A stretch of 64,000 nt of DNA from Neotamlana nanhaiensis (GCF_000943555.1 NZ_JTDV01000010.1:124001-188000); one strand, 5' to 3'; shown: positions 50,929 through 61,094, counted from the stretch's first letter. A program made the numbers and translations. The notes: generated by a model from the letters alone, not told the origin.

Positions 50929-53412
50929 TTACTTCTTTTTTGTTGCTTTTTTTCTTGTTTTCTTTTTTGGCGCATTGGCTTCTATAAGGGCTTTTGCTTC
51001 TTCTAAAGTCATGTCGCTAACATCAACTGTTTTGGCTAATTCTACCTTAACTTTACCTTGAATTACATTATGCCTACCCCAACGCGCTTTTTCAACTCGA
51101 ATAGCACCATCTTCCCAAGAATGAATAAGTTTGTCTTTTTCCTTTTGAATCTTATCTTCAATAAGTGCAACAATATCATCATCGGATAAGTTATCCCAAT
51201 CGTATTTCTTATTTACATTGATAAACATATTGTTCCATTTAATGTATGGTCCAAAACGTCCTTTACCTTTTTGTACTGGCAAATCTTGATAATGGTAAAT
51301 TGGCGCATCTGCTTTTTGTTTTTCTTTAATTAAAACAATAGCATCATCGAGCTCCACACTTAACGGATCGGTTCCTTTTGGCAACGACACGTAGGCCTTT
51401 CCAAATTTAACATATGGCCCAAAACGCCCATTATTAACCTCAACCGTTTCGCCTTCGTATTCACCTAAAGTTTTTGGAAGCTGGAATAAATCCATAGCCT
51501 CTTCGTAAGTAATCGTATTTAACTGTTGGTCTGGACTTAAACTTGCGAATTGCGGCTTTTCTTCATCGTCCACTGTTCCAATTTGAACCATTGGCCCAAA
51601 CTTACCTAAACGCACACTTACTTGTTTTCCGGTTTTAGGATCGGTACCTAAAATACGTTCTCCAGATTCTCTATCGGCATTTTCTTTAACATCTTCAACC
51701 ACTGGATGAAAATTCTTGTAGAAGGTTTTCATCATTTTTTGCCAATCTTCTTTACCTTCAGCAATATCATCAAAATCTTCTTCTACTTTTGCCGTAAAGT
51801 TATAATCGAGAATGGCATCGAAATGATTTACAAGAAAATCGGTTACAATCATACCAATATCAGTAGGCACTAATTTTCCTTTATCCGACCCTACTTTTTC
51901 TGTAAGCGTTACATCTTTTATTTTACCTTCTTGAAGCGTTAATTGCGAATAGTTACGCTCTACCCCATCAACTGTTCCTTTTTCAATATAATTTCTATTT
52001 TGAATGGTAGAAATAGTTGGTGCGTAGGTAGACGGACGTCCAATTCCTAACTCTTCCAACTTCTTAACCAAAGAAGCTTCAGTATAACGTGCTGGCGGAC
52101 GCGTATAACGTTCGGTTGCTGTTATGTAGCTATTTAACAAGGTTTCGTTAACCTTCATAGCTGGCAACATGCCATCTTGTTCTACATCTTCATCATCGGT
52201 ACCTTCTAAATATACTTTTAAAAATCCATCAAAAGTAATGACCTCTCCGTTTGCCGTAAAGGTTTCATTATGCGTATTGGCTTCAATTTTAACGTTGGTT
52301 CGCTCTAAATTAGCTTCGCTCATTTGCGACGCAATGGCGCGTTTCCATATTAAATCGTATAATCTTGCCTGATCCCTATCTATATTTACGCTATGTGTTG
52401 CAAAGTTTGTAGGACGAATAGCTTCGTGAGCTTCTTGTGCGCCTTTGGCTTTACCAACATAGTTTCTAGGGTTGCTGTATTCATCTCCATAAGCCTTTTT
52501 AATTTCGGCTTCGGCACCTTTTCGTGCTTCGTCCGACAGGTTTACACTATCGGTTCTCATGTAAGTAATTAATCCCGCTTCGTACAGGCGTTGTGCCATC
52601 GTCATGGTTTTACTTACCGAAAAATATAATTTACGAGACGCTTCCTGCTGTAAAGTTGATGTTGTAAACGGAGCTGCTGGCGATTTTTTAGCAGGCTTTT
52701 TAGTTAAATCGGCTACTTTAAAGTTGGCCGTTGCATTTTTTTCAAGAAATGCTTGCGCTTCTGCTTTAGTTGAAAAATTCTTAGGAAGTTTTGCCTTAAA
52801 GGTTTGCCCATCTTCATTTGAAAATTCGGCATCAATTCTATAAGAAGCTACAGGCTCGAAACCAGCAATTTCACGTTCTTTTTCAACAATTAAACGTACC
52901 GAAACCGACTGTACACGACCAGCAGATAAACCACCTTTTACTTTACGCCAGAGTACAGGAGAAAGCTCGTACCCCACAATTCTATCTAAAACACGACGCG
53001 CTTGTTGCGCATCAACCAAATCGTAATCTATACCTCTTGGGTTTTCAATAGCTTTTAATATGGCAGATTTAGTAATTTCATGAAACACAATGCGCTTGGT
53101 TCTTTCCTTATCTAGCTTTAATGTTTCGGCTAAATGCCACGCAATAGCTTCTCCCTCGCGATCCTCATCACTTGCTAACCAAACCATTTCGGCTTTTTTA
53201 GCAAGGTCTTTAAGTTTTTTAACAACCGCTTTTTTATCTTTTGATACTTCGTATTTGGGATTAAAATCACCATCAACATCTACCCCTAACTCTTTACTTG
53301 GTAAATCGGCAATGTGCCCAAAACTAGATTCTACTTTAAAATCTTTACCAAGGAATTTTTCAATGGTTTTTGCTTTTGCTGGTGACTCAACTATCACTAA
53401 ATTCTTCGCCAT
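50929..53412 (-). CDS. topA: DNA topoisomerase I
   Basis: A type IA topoisomerase that relaxes negative supercoils. I choose the ATG at 53412, giving 827 residues beginning MAKNLVIVESPAKAKT; the longer frame depends on a TTG at 53433. The Toprim domain (EKFLG, then LASDEDREGEAIAWHL) is followed by the catalytic block GLITYMRTDSVNLS with the active-site Tyr. The C-terminus lacks zinc-finger cysteines and carries GRFGPYVKFG-type repeats instead, ending in a Lys-rich tail, as usual in Bacteroidota. Confidence 0.96.
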   Translation of the reverse strand: MAKNLVIVESPAKAKTIEKFLGKDFKVESSFGHIADLPSKELGVDVDGDFNPKYEVSKDKKAVVKKLKDLAKKAEMVWLASDEDREGEAIAWHLAETLKLDKERTKRIVFHEITKSAILKAIENPRGIDYDLVDAQQARRVLDRIVGYELSPVLWRKVKGGLSAGRVQSVSVRLIVEKEREIAGFEPVASYRIDAEFSNEDGQTFKAKLPKNFSTKAEAQAFLEKNATANFKVADLTKKPAKKSPAAPFTTSTLQQEASRKLYFSVSKTMTMAQRLYEAGLITYMRTDSVNLSDEARKGAEAEIKKAYGDEYSNPRNYVGKAKGAQEAHEAIRPTNFATHSVNIDRDQARLYDLIWKRAIASQMSEANLERTNVKIEANTHNETFTANGEVITFDGFLKVYLEGTDDEDVEQDGMLPAMKVNETLLNSYITATERYTRPPARYTEASLVKKLEELGIGRPSTYAPTISTIQNRNYIEKGTVDGVERNYSQLTLQEGKIKDVTLTEKVGSDKGKLVPTDIGMIVTDFLVNHFDAILDYNFTAKVEEDFDDIAEGKEDWQKMMKTFYKNFHPVVEDVKENADRESGERILGTDPKTGKQVSVRLGKFGPMVQIGTVDDEEKPQFASLSPDQQLNTITYEEAMDLFQLPKTLGEYEGETVEVNNGRFGPYVKFGKAYVSLPKGTDPLSVELDDAIVLIKEKQKADAPIYHYQDLPVQKGKGRFGPYIKWNNMFINVNKKYDWDNLSDDDIVALIEDKIQKEKDKLIHSWEDGAIRVEKARWGRHNVIQGKVKVELAKTVDVSDMTLEEAKALIEANAPKKKTRKKATKKK

Positions 53413-53494
53413 ACTTCCTGTTTTATGGTACAAATTTATACTAAAAAAAATTTAACATCCTAATTTTATAAGCATTCATTAGCCATTTTAAACT

Positions 53495-53529
53495 AAAAAA
53501 GCCTGTATTTAACAACTTAAACACAGGCT
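53495..53529 (-). terminator. Terminator after the membrane protein gene
   Basis: AGCCTGT (53500-53506) pairs with ACAGGCT (53523-53529), extended by partly matched TTTAA/TTAAA; on the minus strand it ends in a T-run. It lies about 20 bases past the stop at 53551. Confidence 0.8.
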
Positions 53530-53550
53530 GTTAATTTTTTTATAAATTAT

Positions 53551-54333
53551 TTATTCTGAAATTGTTCCTATTTCATCAATAGCGCTTTTTTCATTAAACC
53601 CAACCACTTCCTTATAAATTAAATACACGGGGTGAAACAAAAAAGATTGCACAAAAATCCCTCCAAAACCACAGGTTACTAGAGTAGCCAAGGTAATACC
53701 AATGTAAGTCACAATAAGCAAACCTAATGTGATACCCCATTTTTTGTTTCCTATTTTAAATGAAAGTGACAAAATTTGTCCAACCGATAACTCTTCGTTA
53801 AAGGCAAAAATTGCAAAAATAAAGGCCAATGGCACTGCAAAATAAAATAACGGCAAATAACACATTAATGCCGAAGGTATCGCAATAAGTATAGCAATAA
53901 GCATTAACACAAAAATTTTACCCAAATACTTTCCTTTTACGAAATAGAAAAAATCTTGAGTTACTACCGATTCGTTGTAATCTATCTTTTTCATTATTCT
54001 ATAAAAGGCAGCATTTAATGCCGTAGTAACTACTCCTAAAATAACAACTCCAACAATAACAACAGCAATATACAATACCGACATACTATTAAAAAAATTA
54101 TCCATCGCTTCTGGATCGGCATAACCGTTTCGTTGCTGTTCAATAATCATATTAATAAAAGGCATATAGAAAATAAGAATTAAAGGCAACATTACAACCA
54201 ATGTAAACAGCTGCAGCAACAACCCTTGTACCCAAGTTTTTTTAAATAGCTCTATTGATTTATTAAAAATATCGCCAAAATCTAGCATTCTAGCTTGTTC
54301 TATGCGTTTTGCAACATCATTTTCGGTATTCAT
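53551..54333 (-). CDS. Polytopic membrane protein of unknown function
   Basis: A 260-residue protein with about 35 soluble N-terminal residues followed by five or six hydrophobic segments (about 38-60, 90-115, 140-160, 165-185, 200-225). The start RIEQARMLDFGDIFNKSIELFKKTW resembles the amphipathic start of YciC/DUF975-like and related integral-membrane proteins of Bacteroidota. No catalytic motif is seen. It stands alone between terminators. Confidence 0.7.
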   Translation of the reverse strand: MNTENDVAKRIEQARMLDFGDIFNKSIELFKKTWVQGLLLQLFTLVVMLPLILIFYMPFINMIIEQQRNGYADPEAMDNFFNSMSVLYIAVVIVGVVILGVVTTALNAAFYRIMKKIDYNESVVTQDFFYFVKGKYLGKIFVLMLIAILIAIPSALMCYLPLFYFAVPLAFIFAIFAFNEELSVGQILSLSFKIGNKKWGITLGLLIVTYIGITLATLVTCGFGGIFVQSFLFHPVYLIYKEVVGFNEKSAIDEIGTISE

Positions 54334-54396
54334 AAATTAATTTGATAGTTTTATTTTCTCTAAAAGTAGTCGTTTTTTTATAATTATTACAAACAA

Positions 54397-54422
54397 AAAG
54401 CACTACCATATGGCAGCGCTTT
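54397..54422 (-). terminator. Terminator after the LVIVD-repeat gene
   Basis: On the minus strand GCGCTGCC-ATAT-GGTAGTGC, with two G-T pairs, forms an 8-bp stem followed by T5. It lies about 24 bases past the stop at 54444. Confidence 0.7.
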
Positions 54423-54443
54423 AATATTTAAGGTTTTAAAATC

Positions 54444-55667
54444 TTAATTTAATTTATAAGTACTAATTGGTTTTATATCGTTTTCGAGGTATTCGTATTG
54501 ATATAAAGTGTTTCCTCCAATCATTAATAACGAATTTTGTAGAGGAATAACATCTTTAGATTGAATATCATCATAATCCTTTATCATGCTCAAATCCAAA
54601 GGATTTTCTTTATTAAACAATTTTAAACCCGCAGTGCCATCGCAAACAAAAAGGGTATTCCCTTTAATTCCTAAACCGTAAGGATTCTCTAAAGTGTAGC
54701 GCAACGCCAAGGTTGGGTTAGCTTTATCACTTACATCGATAACTTCTAGTACACTTTCTAATTGTCCGCAGAAATTACCGCCACGCAAGGTTAAATAAGC
54801 ATAATCGCCATCGACAACCACTGGGTCGCAACCTTCCCAATGAATAAACTCTGAAACATATTCTGGAGATGCTGGATTGTTTAAACTATAAATAAACATA
54901 CCGTTGGTACTTCCTAAATACAAATAATCGTCGGCCTCGAACATGGTTTCAATATTCCAGCCCGCATAATGTGTATTTTCTAAAACAGGATTAGATAAAT
55001 TAGAAATATTAAAAATCGTCATTTCGTAAGAACCTACGGTATATAAATAGTTGTTTTTAATTTGAAAACGCGCTAACGAACCACCTGTTCCTGTTGTAGA
55101 CTCAATTGCAGCCGCATCAAAAGCAAAATCAACCATCATATCATCCCGTTTTTTTCTTCGTTCCGCAGTAACGGTCCACCCCACAATAATATCGTCTTCG
55201 TAATTAAATTTACTATAATCGGCTTCATCGGCTTCAATAGGCATTTGGTAATCGTACACGCTAAACACGTCTTCCAATCTTTCAACAAGCTTCACTTCAG
55301 TATTTATATCCGAAATATCGAAAATCAATAAATCGGTTGCACTATCGGCATATAAAAAATCATCTTTTACCGAAATATCTTCATTTCCTGGAATTTTAAT
55401 AAACTTTACAATTGCTGGTGTTTCTGGATTTGCATTATCGATAACATGAATCCCTTCAACATCTCCAATAAAAATTAAATCTTTATAGGCGTAAATTTTA
55501 CCGACTTCCTGTATCGTTTGTGGTGCCGCTATTTCAACGGAATTTCTAAAATCGGCTTTGGTCATTAAAAGCGGCGTTGCTACTTGTATTATTTCGTAAT
55601 CGTCGTTATTATCGCAAGAAAATGCAAGACAAACAGCAAGACATAAACAAAGAAGTTTTGTTTTCAT
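54444..55667 (-). CDS. LVIVD-repeat beta-propeller lipoprotein
   Basis: I choose the ATG at the complement of 55665-55667, giving 407 residues and a lipoprotein signal ending AFSC (Cys 18); the longer frame from 55706 adds 13 residues. The mature protein has repeated units of the LVIVD type (IYAYKDLIFIGDVEGIHVIDNANPETP, DDFLYADSATDLLIFDISD, NNYLYTVGSYEMTIFNISNLSNP), which fold as a beta-propeller of about seven blades. Such proteins are exported to the outer membrane surface or periplasm in Bacteroidota. It follows a small lipoprotein-like gene and may be co-transcribed with it. Confidence 0.87.
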   Translation of the reverse strand: MKTKLLCLCLAVCLAFSCDNNDDYEIIQVATPLLMTKADFRNSVEIAAPQTIQEVGKIYAYKDLIFIGDVEGIHVIDNANPETPAIVKFIKIPGNEDISVKDDFLYADSATDLLIFDISDINTEVKLVERLEDVFSVYDYQMPIEADEADYSKFNYEDDIIVGWTVTAERRKKRDDMMVDFAFDAAAIESTTGTGGSLARFQIKNNYLYTVGSYEMTIFNISNLSNPVLENTHYAGWNIETMFEADDYLYLGSTNGMFIYSLNNPASPEYVSEFIHWEGCDPVVVDGDYAYLTLRGGNFCGQLESVLEVIDVSDKANPTLALRYTLENPYGLGIKGNTLFVCDGTAGLKLFNKENPLDLSMIKDYDDIQSKDVIPLQNSLLMIGGNTLYQYEYLENDIKPISTYKLN

Positions 55668-55742
55668 AGTTATAGATGGTTTTATTTTAAAGATACGAAA
55701 AAGCAAAAAGGTTGCGTATTTAAACTACTTATTTTTAAACAT

Positions 55743-56201
55743 TTAGTATTTATACGATAACGCATCATCTAAACCATCAATATGCAAAATAACTTCACCG
55801 CCATTATCACTTATTTGCAATGGTTTTAAATTGAAACTTACTTGCTTTGTAAAAACCGCAAGACAAGCTTCGTTATTTACAAACTGGATTTTTAAATAGC
55901 GTTGTTCTGGATACGATTCGGCTATGGCACCAGAATCTATTAAATTAAACACCCAAGTATCGCCGCTGCAACCTGAAGCTTGAAAGTTAATACTAAGGCA
56001 ATCTCCAATAATTTTAGCATTGACCACAGTAAAATAGTCGGTTTGTAAATTATTATAATTGTTAGCATCAATTACAACTGTTTTATCACAATTATCAGAA
56101 TCTTCAACAGTATCTACGCTCTCTTCGCAAGTCATATTGGTTAAACTCATTAAAATTACAACAACCCAAAGAGCAACTTTTATAAAATTTTTCATTTTCA
56201 T
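55743..56201 (-). CDS. Hypothetical exported protein with signal peptide (lipoprotein-like)
   Basis: A 152-residue protein if started at the ATG at 56201 (MKMKNFIKV); an ATG six bases later is equally possible. The hydrophobic signal ends at TCEESVDT, where the Cys could be lipidated although the preceding residues (NMTC) are a poor lipobox. The mature part is acidic and beta-rich, with four further cysteines that may form disulfides. It is 75 bases upstream of the LVIVD gene start on the same strand. Function not recognised. Confidence 0.7.
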   Translation of the reverse strand: MKMKNFIKVALWVVVILMSLTNMTCEESVDTVEDSDNCDKTVVIDANNYNNLQTDYFTVVNAKIIGDCLSINFQASGCSGDTWVFNLIDSGAIAESYPEQRYLKIQFVNNEACLAVFTKQVSFNLKPLQISDNGGEVILHIDGLDDALSYKY

Positions 56202-56339
56202 TTCACTTTTAGCAATAGCAAAAGTTAACACATTAACTATTAAGACCTTTACTTTTTATTAGATATAAGAAACACTAAAAGGTTGCGCATTTGCTTACAA
56301 TATTTTCCAAAAAACTTTAAAACAAATTTAAACTGCCAA

Positions 56340-56373
56340 TTTGTCACCAAACCATAAATAAATTATATCTTTG
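56340..56373 (+). promoter_or_regulatory. Promoter of the miaB operon
   Basis: TATCTTTG at 56366-56373 is an exact -7 element, with TTTG at 56340-56343 and a 22-base spacer. An inverted repeat TTGAAAT-GAAAT-ATTTCAA follows at 56382-56400, just before the ATG at 56407, and may form a small hairpin in the leader. Confidence 0.6.
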
Positions 56374-56406
56374 CATGCTTGTTGAAATGAAATATTTCAA
56401 ATAATT

Positions 56407-57855
56407 ATGGAAAAGACAATAGACGAAAGTAAACAGGGCGAATCGCTAATTCTAGAACAAAAAGAAGGCAACAAACGCAAGCTTTTTATAGAGAGTTACG
56501 GTTGCGCCATGAATTTTAGCGACAGTGAGATTGTGGCTTCAATTCTATCGGAGCAAGGTTTTAACACCACGCAAACCATCGAGGAAGCCGATTTGGTTTT
56601 AGTAAACACCTGCTCTATTCGTGATAAAGCCGAACAAACCGTTCGTAAACGTTTAGAAAAATATAACACGATAAAAAACAACCATAACCCAAAAATGAAA
56701 GTGGGTGTTTTAGGTTGTATGGCCGAACGATTAAAAAGCAAATTTCTTGAAGAAGAAAAAATTGTTGATTTAGTTGTTGGCCCCGATGCTTATAAAGATT
56801 TACCAAACCTTTTAGCCGAAGTTGATGAAGGCAGAGACGCTATCAACGTCATTTTATCAAAAGAAGAAACTTATGGCGATATTTCGCCAGTGCGTTTAAA
56901 TAGTAATGGTATAACCGCTTTTGTATCGATTACTCGTGGCTGCGACAACATGTGTACCTTTTGTGTTGTACCATTTACTCGTGGGCGCGAACGCAGCAGA
57001 GATCCGCAAAGTATTATTGAAGAAGTTAACGATTTATGGAGCAAAGGCTACAAAGAAGTTACTTTACTTGGCCAAAATGTAGATAGCTATTTATGGTATG
57101 GCGGCGGACTTAAAAAAGATTTCGATAAAGCCAGCGACATACAAAAAGCTACTGCGGTAGATTTTGCGAAACTGTTAGACATGTGTGCGGTGGCGCAACC
57201 TAAAATGCGTTTTCGTTTTTCAACCTCCAATCCGCAAGATTTTACTATCGATGTTATTGAAACCATGGCGAAGCATAAAAATATATGCAACTACATTCAC
57301 CTACCAGTGCAAAGTGGAAGCGACCGTATTTTAAAAGCCATGAACCGTTTACATACTCGTGAAGAATATTTCGAAATTATTGATAACATTCGTCGTTTAA
57401 TTCCAGATTGTGGTATTAGTCAAGATATGATTTCTGGTTTCCCAACCGAAACCGAAGAAGATCACCAAGATACCTTATCGCTTATGCGCTACGTAAAATA
57501 TAGCTACGGCTACATGTTTGCGTACTCAGAACGTCCAGGAACTTTAGCTGAAAGAAAATTAGAAGACGATATTCCTGAAGCCATTAAAAAGCGCCGATTA
57601 GCAGAAATTGTTCAGCTTCAACGCGATTTAAGTGAAGAAGTAATGAAAAGCAACGTAGGCAAAGTGGTTGAAGTATTAATTGAAAAATCATCTAAAAAAT
57701 CGGATGCTGAATGGTCTGGGCGAACCTCAGAAAATTTAGTTGCCGTTTTCCCTAAAGAAAACTATAAAGAAGGTGATTTTGTAAACGTAAAAATTAACAG
57801 CTGTACCAGTGCGACTTTAATTGGCGAAGCGGTTGGGTATTCTGAAAATAATTAA
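56407..57855 (+). CDS. miaB: tRNA-2-methylthio-N6-dimethylallyladenosine synthase
   Basis: MiaB is a radical SAM enzyme that adds the methylthio group to the modified adenosine 37 of tRNAs reading U-starting codons. It has 482 residues. The N-terminal cluster cysteines are in [15 protein letters not shown] and GVLGCMAE; the radical SAM cluster is CDNMCTFC; a TRAM domain closes the protein ([30 protein letters not shown]). A 24-residue lysine/glutamate-rich N-terminal extension precedes the domain. It begins a plus-strand operon with the sigma-54 activator (gap of 8 bases). Confidence 0.97.
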   Translation: MEKTIDESKQGESLILEQKEGNKRKLFIESYGCAMNFSDSEIVASILSEQGFNTTQTIEEADLVLVNTCSIRDKAEQTVRKRLEKYNTIKNNHNPKMKVGVLGCMAERLKSKFLEEEKIVDLVVGPDAYKDLPNLLAEVDEGRDAINVILSKEETYGDISPVRLNSNGITAFVSITRGCDNMCTFCVVPFTRGRERSRDPQSIIEEVNDLWSKGYKEVTLLGQNVDSYLWYGGGLKKDFDKASDIQKATAVDFAKLLDMCAVAQPKMRFRFSTSNPQDFTIDVIETMAKHKNICNYIHLPVQSGSDRILKAMNRLHTREEYFEIIDNIRRLIPDCGISQDMISGFPTETEEDHQDTLSLMRYVKYSYGYMFAYSERPGTLAERKLEDDIPEAIKKRRLAEIVQLQRDLSEEVMKSNVGKVVEVLIEKSSKKSDAEWSGRTSENLVAVFPKENYKEGDFVNVKINSCTSATLIGEAVGYSENN

Positions 57856-57863
57856 TTAGGTAA

Positions 57864-59132
57864 ATGGAATCTGTTCAAGCAATAAAACAACGTTTTGGTA
57901 TTATTGGCAATACGCCTGCACTAAATCGTGCCATTGAAAAAGCCATACAGGTTGCCCCTACCGATATTTCGGTGTTGGTTACGGGCGAAAGTGGTGTTGG
58001 TAAAGAAAGTATTCCTAAAATAATACATCAGTTATCGCATCGTAAACACAACAAATATATTGCCGTTAACTGTGGCGCGATTCCAGAAGGCACCATAGAT
58101 AGTGAACTTTTTGGTCACGAAAAAGGTGCTTTTACAGGCGCAACACAAACGCGTAGTGGTTATTTTGAAGAAGCCGATGGCGGTACAATTTTTTTAGATG
58201 AAGTTGGCGAATTACCGTTAACAACACAAGTACGTTTACTTCGTGTTTTAGAAAATGGTGAATTTTTAAAAGTAGGATCAAGTAAAGTACAAAAAACCAA
58301 TGTGCGCATTGTAGCTGCTACAAACGTAAATATGTTTGAAGCGATACAAAAAGAAAAATTTCGTGAAGATTTATTTTACCGTTTAAGTACTGTCGACATT
58401 AATTTGCCGCCTTTACGCGAGCGTCAAGAAGACATTCATTTATTGTTTAGAAAATTTGCTAGCGATTTTGCTTTAAAATACAAAATGCCAACAGTAAAAC
58501 TAAGCGACGGTGCAGTACAAATGCTTTTAAAATATCGCTGGAGCGGAAATATTCGTCAGTTACGAAACATTGCCGAACAACTTTCAGTTTTAGAACAAAA
58601 TCGTACCGTACAAGCTGAAACTTTACGAAATTATTTACCAACTACAGGAAGTAATTTACCAGCGGTAATAAAAACCACAAAATCGGAAAGCGATTTTAGT
58701 AGCGAACGAGAAATACTTTACAAAGTGCTTTTCGATATGAAAAGCGACCTCAACGACCTTAAAAAACTTACCATGGAACTTATGAAAAATGGTAACACTA
58801 AAGATGTTGAGAAAAACAATGAAAGCTTAATTCAAAAAATATACGGTAACGATACCAATGATGATATCGATTTTGAAGAGCACAACGACACCGATGCATT
58901 TTTAAGTATTCCAGAAACTACCGCAACGCCTATTGTAGAAGAATCTATTAACGATAAATATCATTTTGCTGAAGAAATTGAAGAGGAAGAAACCTTATCG
59001 TTACAAGACAAAGAACTGGAATTAATAAAAAAATCGCTAGAACGTCACAACGGGAAACGTAAATTGGCAGCAGCCGAACTTGGCATTAGCGAACGCACAT
59101 TATACAGAAAGATTAAACAATACGATTTATAA
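57864..59132 (+). CDS. Sigma-54-dependent transcriptional activator without sensor domain
   Basis: A 422-residue enhancer-binding protein that starts almost directly with the AAA+ domain. Walker A GESGVGKE is at 41-48, the sigma-54-contacting loop GAFTGA at 88-93, Walker B with GGTIFLDEVG near 106-115. An acidic linker (about residues 270-370) leads to a Fis-type helix-turn-helix (KRKLAAAELGISERTLYRKI) at the end. No receiver, GAF or PAS domain is present, so activity must be set by expression level or an interaction partner. The gene order miaB-activator-lptE is seen in other flavobacteria. Two sigma-54-type promoters in the window are possible targets. Confidence 0.93.
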   Translation: MESVQAIKQRFGIIGNTPALNRAIEKAIQVAPTDISVLVTGESGVGKESIPKIIHQLSHRKHNKYIAVNCGAIPEGTIDSELFGHEKGAFTGATQTRSGYFEEADGGTIFLDEVGELPLTTQVRLLRVLENGEFLKVGSSKVQKTNVRIVAATNVNMFEAIQKEKFREDLFYRLSTVDINLPPLRERQEDIHLLFRKFASDFALKYKMPTVKLSDGAVQMLLKYRWSGNIRQLRNIAEQLSVLEQNRTVQAETLRNYLPTTGSNLPAVIKTTKSESDFSSEREILYKVLFDMKSDLNDLKKLTMELMKNGNTKDVEKNNESLIQKIYGNDTNDDIDFEEHNDTDAFLSIPETTATPIVEESINDKYHFAEEIEEEETLSLQDKELELIKKSLERHNGKRKLAAAELGISERTLYRKIKQYDL

Positions 59133-59149
59133 TTTTGAGTTTAATTTAC

Positions 59150-59659
59150 ATGACACGCATTAAACATATCATTTTATTCAGCCTTTTAATGACAACATTA
59201 AATAGCTGCAAAATACAATACGGATTTACACAACCAAGCTCTATTGAAGCCGACACCTTTCAAGTAAACCGATTTGAAAATACCGCTTTACTTATAGAAC
59301 CAGGTCTTGACCGTGATTTTAAATTAGCGCTCGAAAATTTAATTCAAGACCAAACCAACTATACCTTAGTAAACAATAACGCCGATTTAATTTTTGAAGG
59401 TGAAATTACCGATTATCGTATCTCACCAACAACCTCAACCTCATCGAATACCGCAGCACAAAACCGACTAACCATAAGCGTTAGAGTTCGTTTTTTTAAT
59501 ACCAATAACGAAGAAGACGATGTTGAGCAAACCTTTTCGTTTTTCTACGATTATGCTGGAAGTGCACAACTAGTTGGTTCTCAAAAATCGACAGCTCACG
59601 AAGAAATTTTAGATCGTTTAACACAAGATATCATTAATGCTACCCTGGCTAAATGGTAA
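59150..59659 (+). CDS. lptE: LPS-assembly lipoprotein LptE-like
   Basis: A 169-residue lipoprotein if started at the ATG at 59150; a TTG at 59135 is an unlikely longer start. The lipobox is LNSC (Cys 19). The mature part follows the LptE pattern of Bacteroidota: IQYGFTQPSSIEADTFQVNRFEN, a central NNADLIFEGEITDYRIS and a C-terminal amphipathic helix. LptE plugs the LptD barrel in the outer membrane for LPS export. It follows the sigma-54 activator in the same operon. Confidence 0.85.
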   Translation: MTRIKHIILFSLLMTTLNSCKIQYGFTQPSSIEADTFQVNRFENTALLIEPGLDRDFKLALENLIQDQTNYTLVNNNADLIFEGEITDYRISPTTSTSSNTAAQNRLTISVRVRFFNTNNEEDDVEQTFSFFYDYAGSAQLVGSQKSTAHEEILDRLTQDIINATLAKW

Positions 59660-59705
59660 ACTTTTATTACAATTTTAAAATTTTTAAATAAATTTGGAAT
59701 ATCTA

Positions 59706-60671
59706 ATGAATAAAACCGATTTTACATCCATGCTTCAAAATCCGGAAACTTTAACTTCCGAACAATCTGATGCCGTAAAGTCAATTATTTCGGAGTTTCC
59801 TTATTTTCAACCTGCGCGGGCCGTTTATTTAAAAGCCTTAAAAGATCAAAACAGCTTTAAATACAATCAAGAACTAAAAACTACGGCGGCTTATACCACC
59901 GACAGAAGTATTCTGTTTGATTATATAACTTCGGAAGAATTTATTCAAAATGAAATTTCAGAATTCATCAAACAAAACACCACGCATTTAAATGATATTG
60001 ATGTTGAAGCTGAAGATATTTCGGTAAACCGAAGCACGTTAGTTGATGATAACTTACATAAACAAATAGAAGAAACCGATGGCGCTTTAGACCCTAATTT
60101 GTTTCAACCAAAAGAAATCAAAAAAGCTTCAGAAACACCTTCTGATAAAAAAAAAGCGATTGAATCAACTATATTAATTGATGATTCTAATGTAAAAAAA
60201 TCGCCTGAAGCTGTTTTAAATTTAGGGAAACCATTTCAATTTAATAAAACTGAAAAACATTCGTTTAACGAGTGGTTAAAAATATCACATTTTAAGCCTA
60301 TTGAACGCGAAGAAGTATCAGAGCAACCGATTCCTGTTGAAAGCTCTGAACCTGATGAAATCACCACAAACACCCCAGAAGACAGCCTAGAAAAACAAAA
60401 AAAGTTCGACTTAATAGATAAATTCATTCAACAAAATCCAAGAATAAGCCCTGTAAAAGATGCTGCTCCAAAAGGCAATTTAGCCAACGAGCAAATGATT
60501 CAACCCGAAGCATTAATGACCGAGACTTTAGCGCGAATTTATGTGGAACAAAAAAATTATAAAAAGGCCATTCAATCTTATAAAATTTTAAGTTTGAAAT
60601 ATCCAGAAAAAAGTGGTTTCTTTGCAGACCAAATTAAAGCAGTAGAACAATTAAGAGATCAAAATAAATAA
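59706..60671 (+). CDS. TPR-containing cytoplasmic protein of unknown function
   Basis: A 321-residue protein starting at the ATG at 59706 (a TTG 12 bases upstream is an alternative). The N-terminal part (residues 1-90) is helical with a pattern SEFPYFQPARAVYLKAL. The middle is acidic and low in complexity, and a tetratricopeptide repeat occurs near residues 265-310 (ETLARIYVEQKNYKKAIQSYKIL). There is no signal peptide. It lies between lptE and secG in an apparent operon. The function is unknown. Confidence 0.75.
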   Translation: MNKTDFTSMLQNPETLTSEQSDAVKSIISEFPYFQPARAVYLKALKDQNSFKYNQELKTTAAYTTDRSILFDYITSEEFIQNEISEFIKQNTTHLNDIDVEAEDISVNRSTLVDDNLHKQIEETDGALDPNLFQPKEIKKASETPSDKKKAIESTILIDDSNVKKSPEAVLNLGKPFQFNKTEKHSFNEWLKISHFKPIEREEVSEQPIPVESSEPDEITTNTPEDSLEKQKKFDLIDKFIQQNPRISPVKDAAPKGNLANEQMIQPEALMTETLARIYVEQKNYKKAIQSYKILSLKYPEKSGFFADQIKAVEQLRDQNK

Positions 60672-60677
60672 AACATA

Positions 60678-61028
60678 ATGAGTACGTTTACAATATTTTT
60701 AGCCTTAATAATAGTAGTAGCATTTTTACTTATAGTTGTAATTATGGTACAAAACCCTAAAGGTGGTGGCTTATCATCGTCGTTTGGTGGCGGTGGCACA
60801 CAGCAATTAGGAGGCGTTAAAAAAACAACCGACTTTTTAGACAAAAGTACTTGGACATTAGCAACCATACTTTTAGCATTAATTTTATTATCGAATGTTG
60901 CAGTAAACAGAAGTTCTGGCAGTTTAGAATCGAAAGCTTTAGAAGCCGACGAAACTATCGAGCAACCACTTCCTACTCCTGCAGCACCAGCAGCAACCAA
61001 CGACACAACAACAGGTTCTGAAGAATAA
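60678..61028 (+). CDS. secG: Preprotein translocase subunit SecG
   Basis: SecG assists SecYEG-mediated protein export. The 116-residue protein has two hydrophobic helices (about residues 3-24 and 55-75) separated by the family-typical NPKGGGLSSSFGGGG loop, and an acidic, proline/alanine-rich tail longer than in E. coli. It starts 6 bases after the TPR gene and is followed by a terminator. Confidence 0.93.
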   Translation: MSTFTIFLALIIVVAFLLIVVIMVQNPKGGGLSSSFGGGGTQQLGGVKKTTDFLDKSTWTLATILLALILLSNVAVNRSSGSLESKALEADETIEQPLPTPAAPAATNDTTTGSEE

Positions 61029-61050
61029 AATTTAAAAACTCACACTTAAA

Positions 61051-61080
61051 AATGCCAACTTTTCCAGTTGGCATTTTTTG
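61051..61080 (+). terminator. Terminator after secG
   Basis: AAATGCCAAC-TTTTCCA-GTTGGCATTT followed by T-runs gives a 10-bp perfect stem 22 bases after the secG stop. Confidence 0.9.
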
Positions 61081-61094
61081 TTTCTACCAGTTAC

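Noticed and set aside
53413-53433. TTG-started extension of topA
   Set aside because: MAKNLVIVESPAKAK from the ATG at 53412 is the standard family N-terminus.
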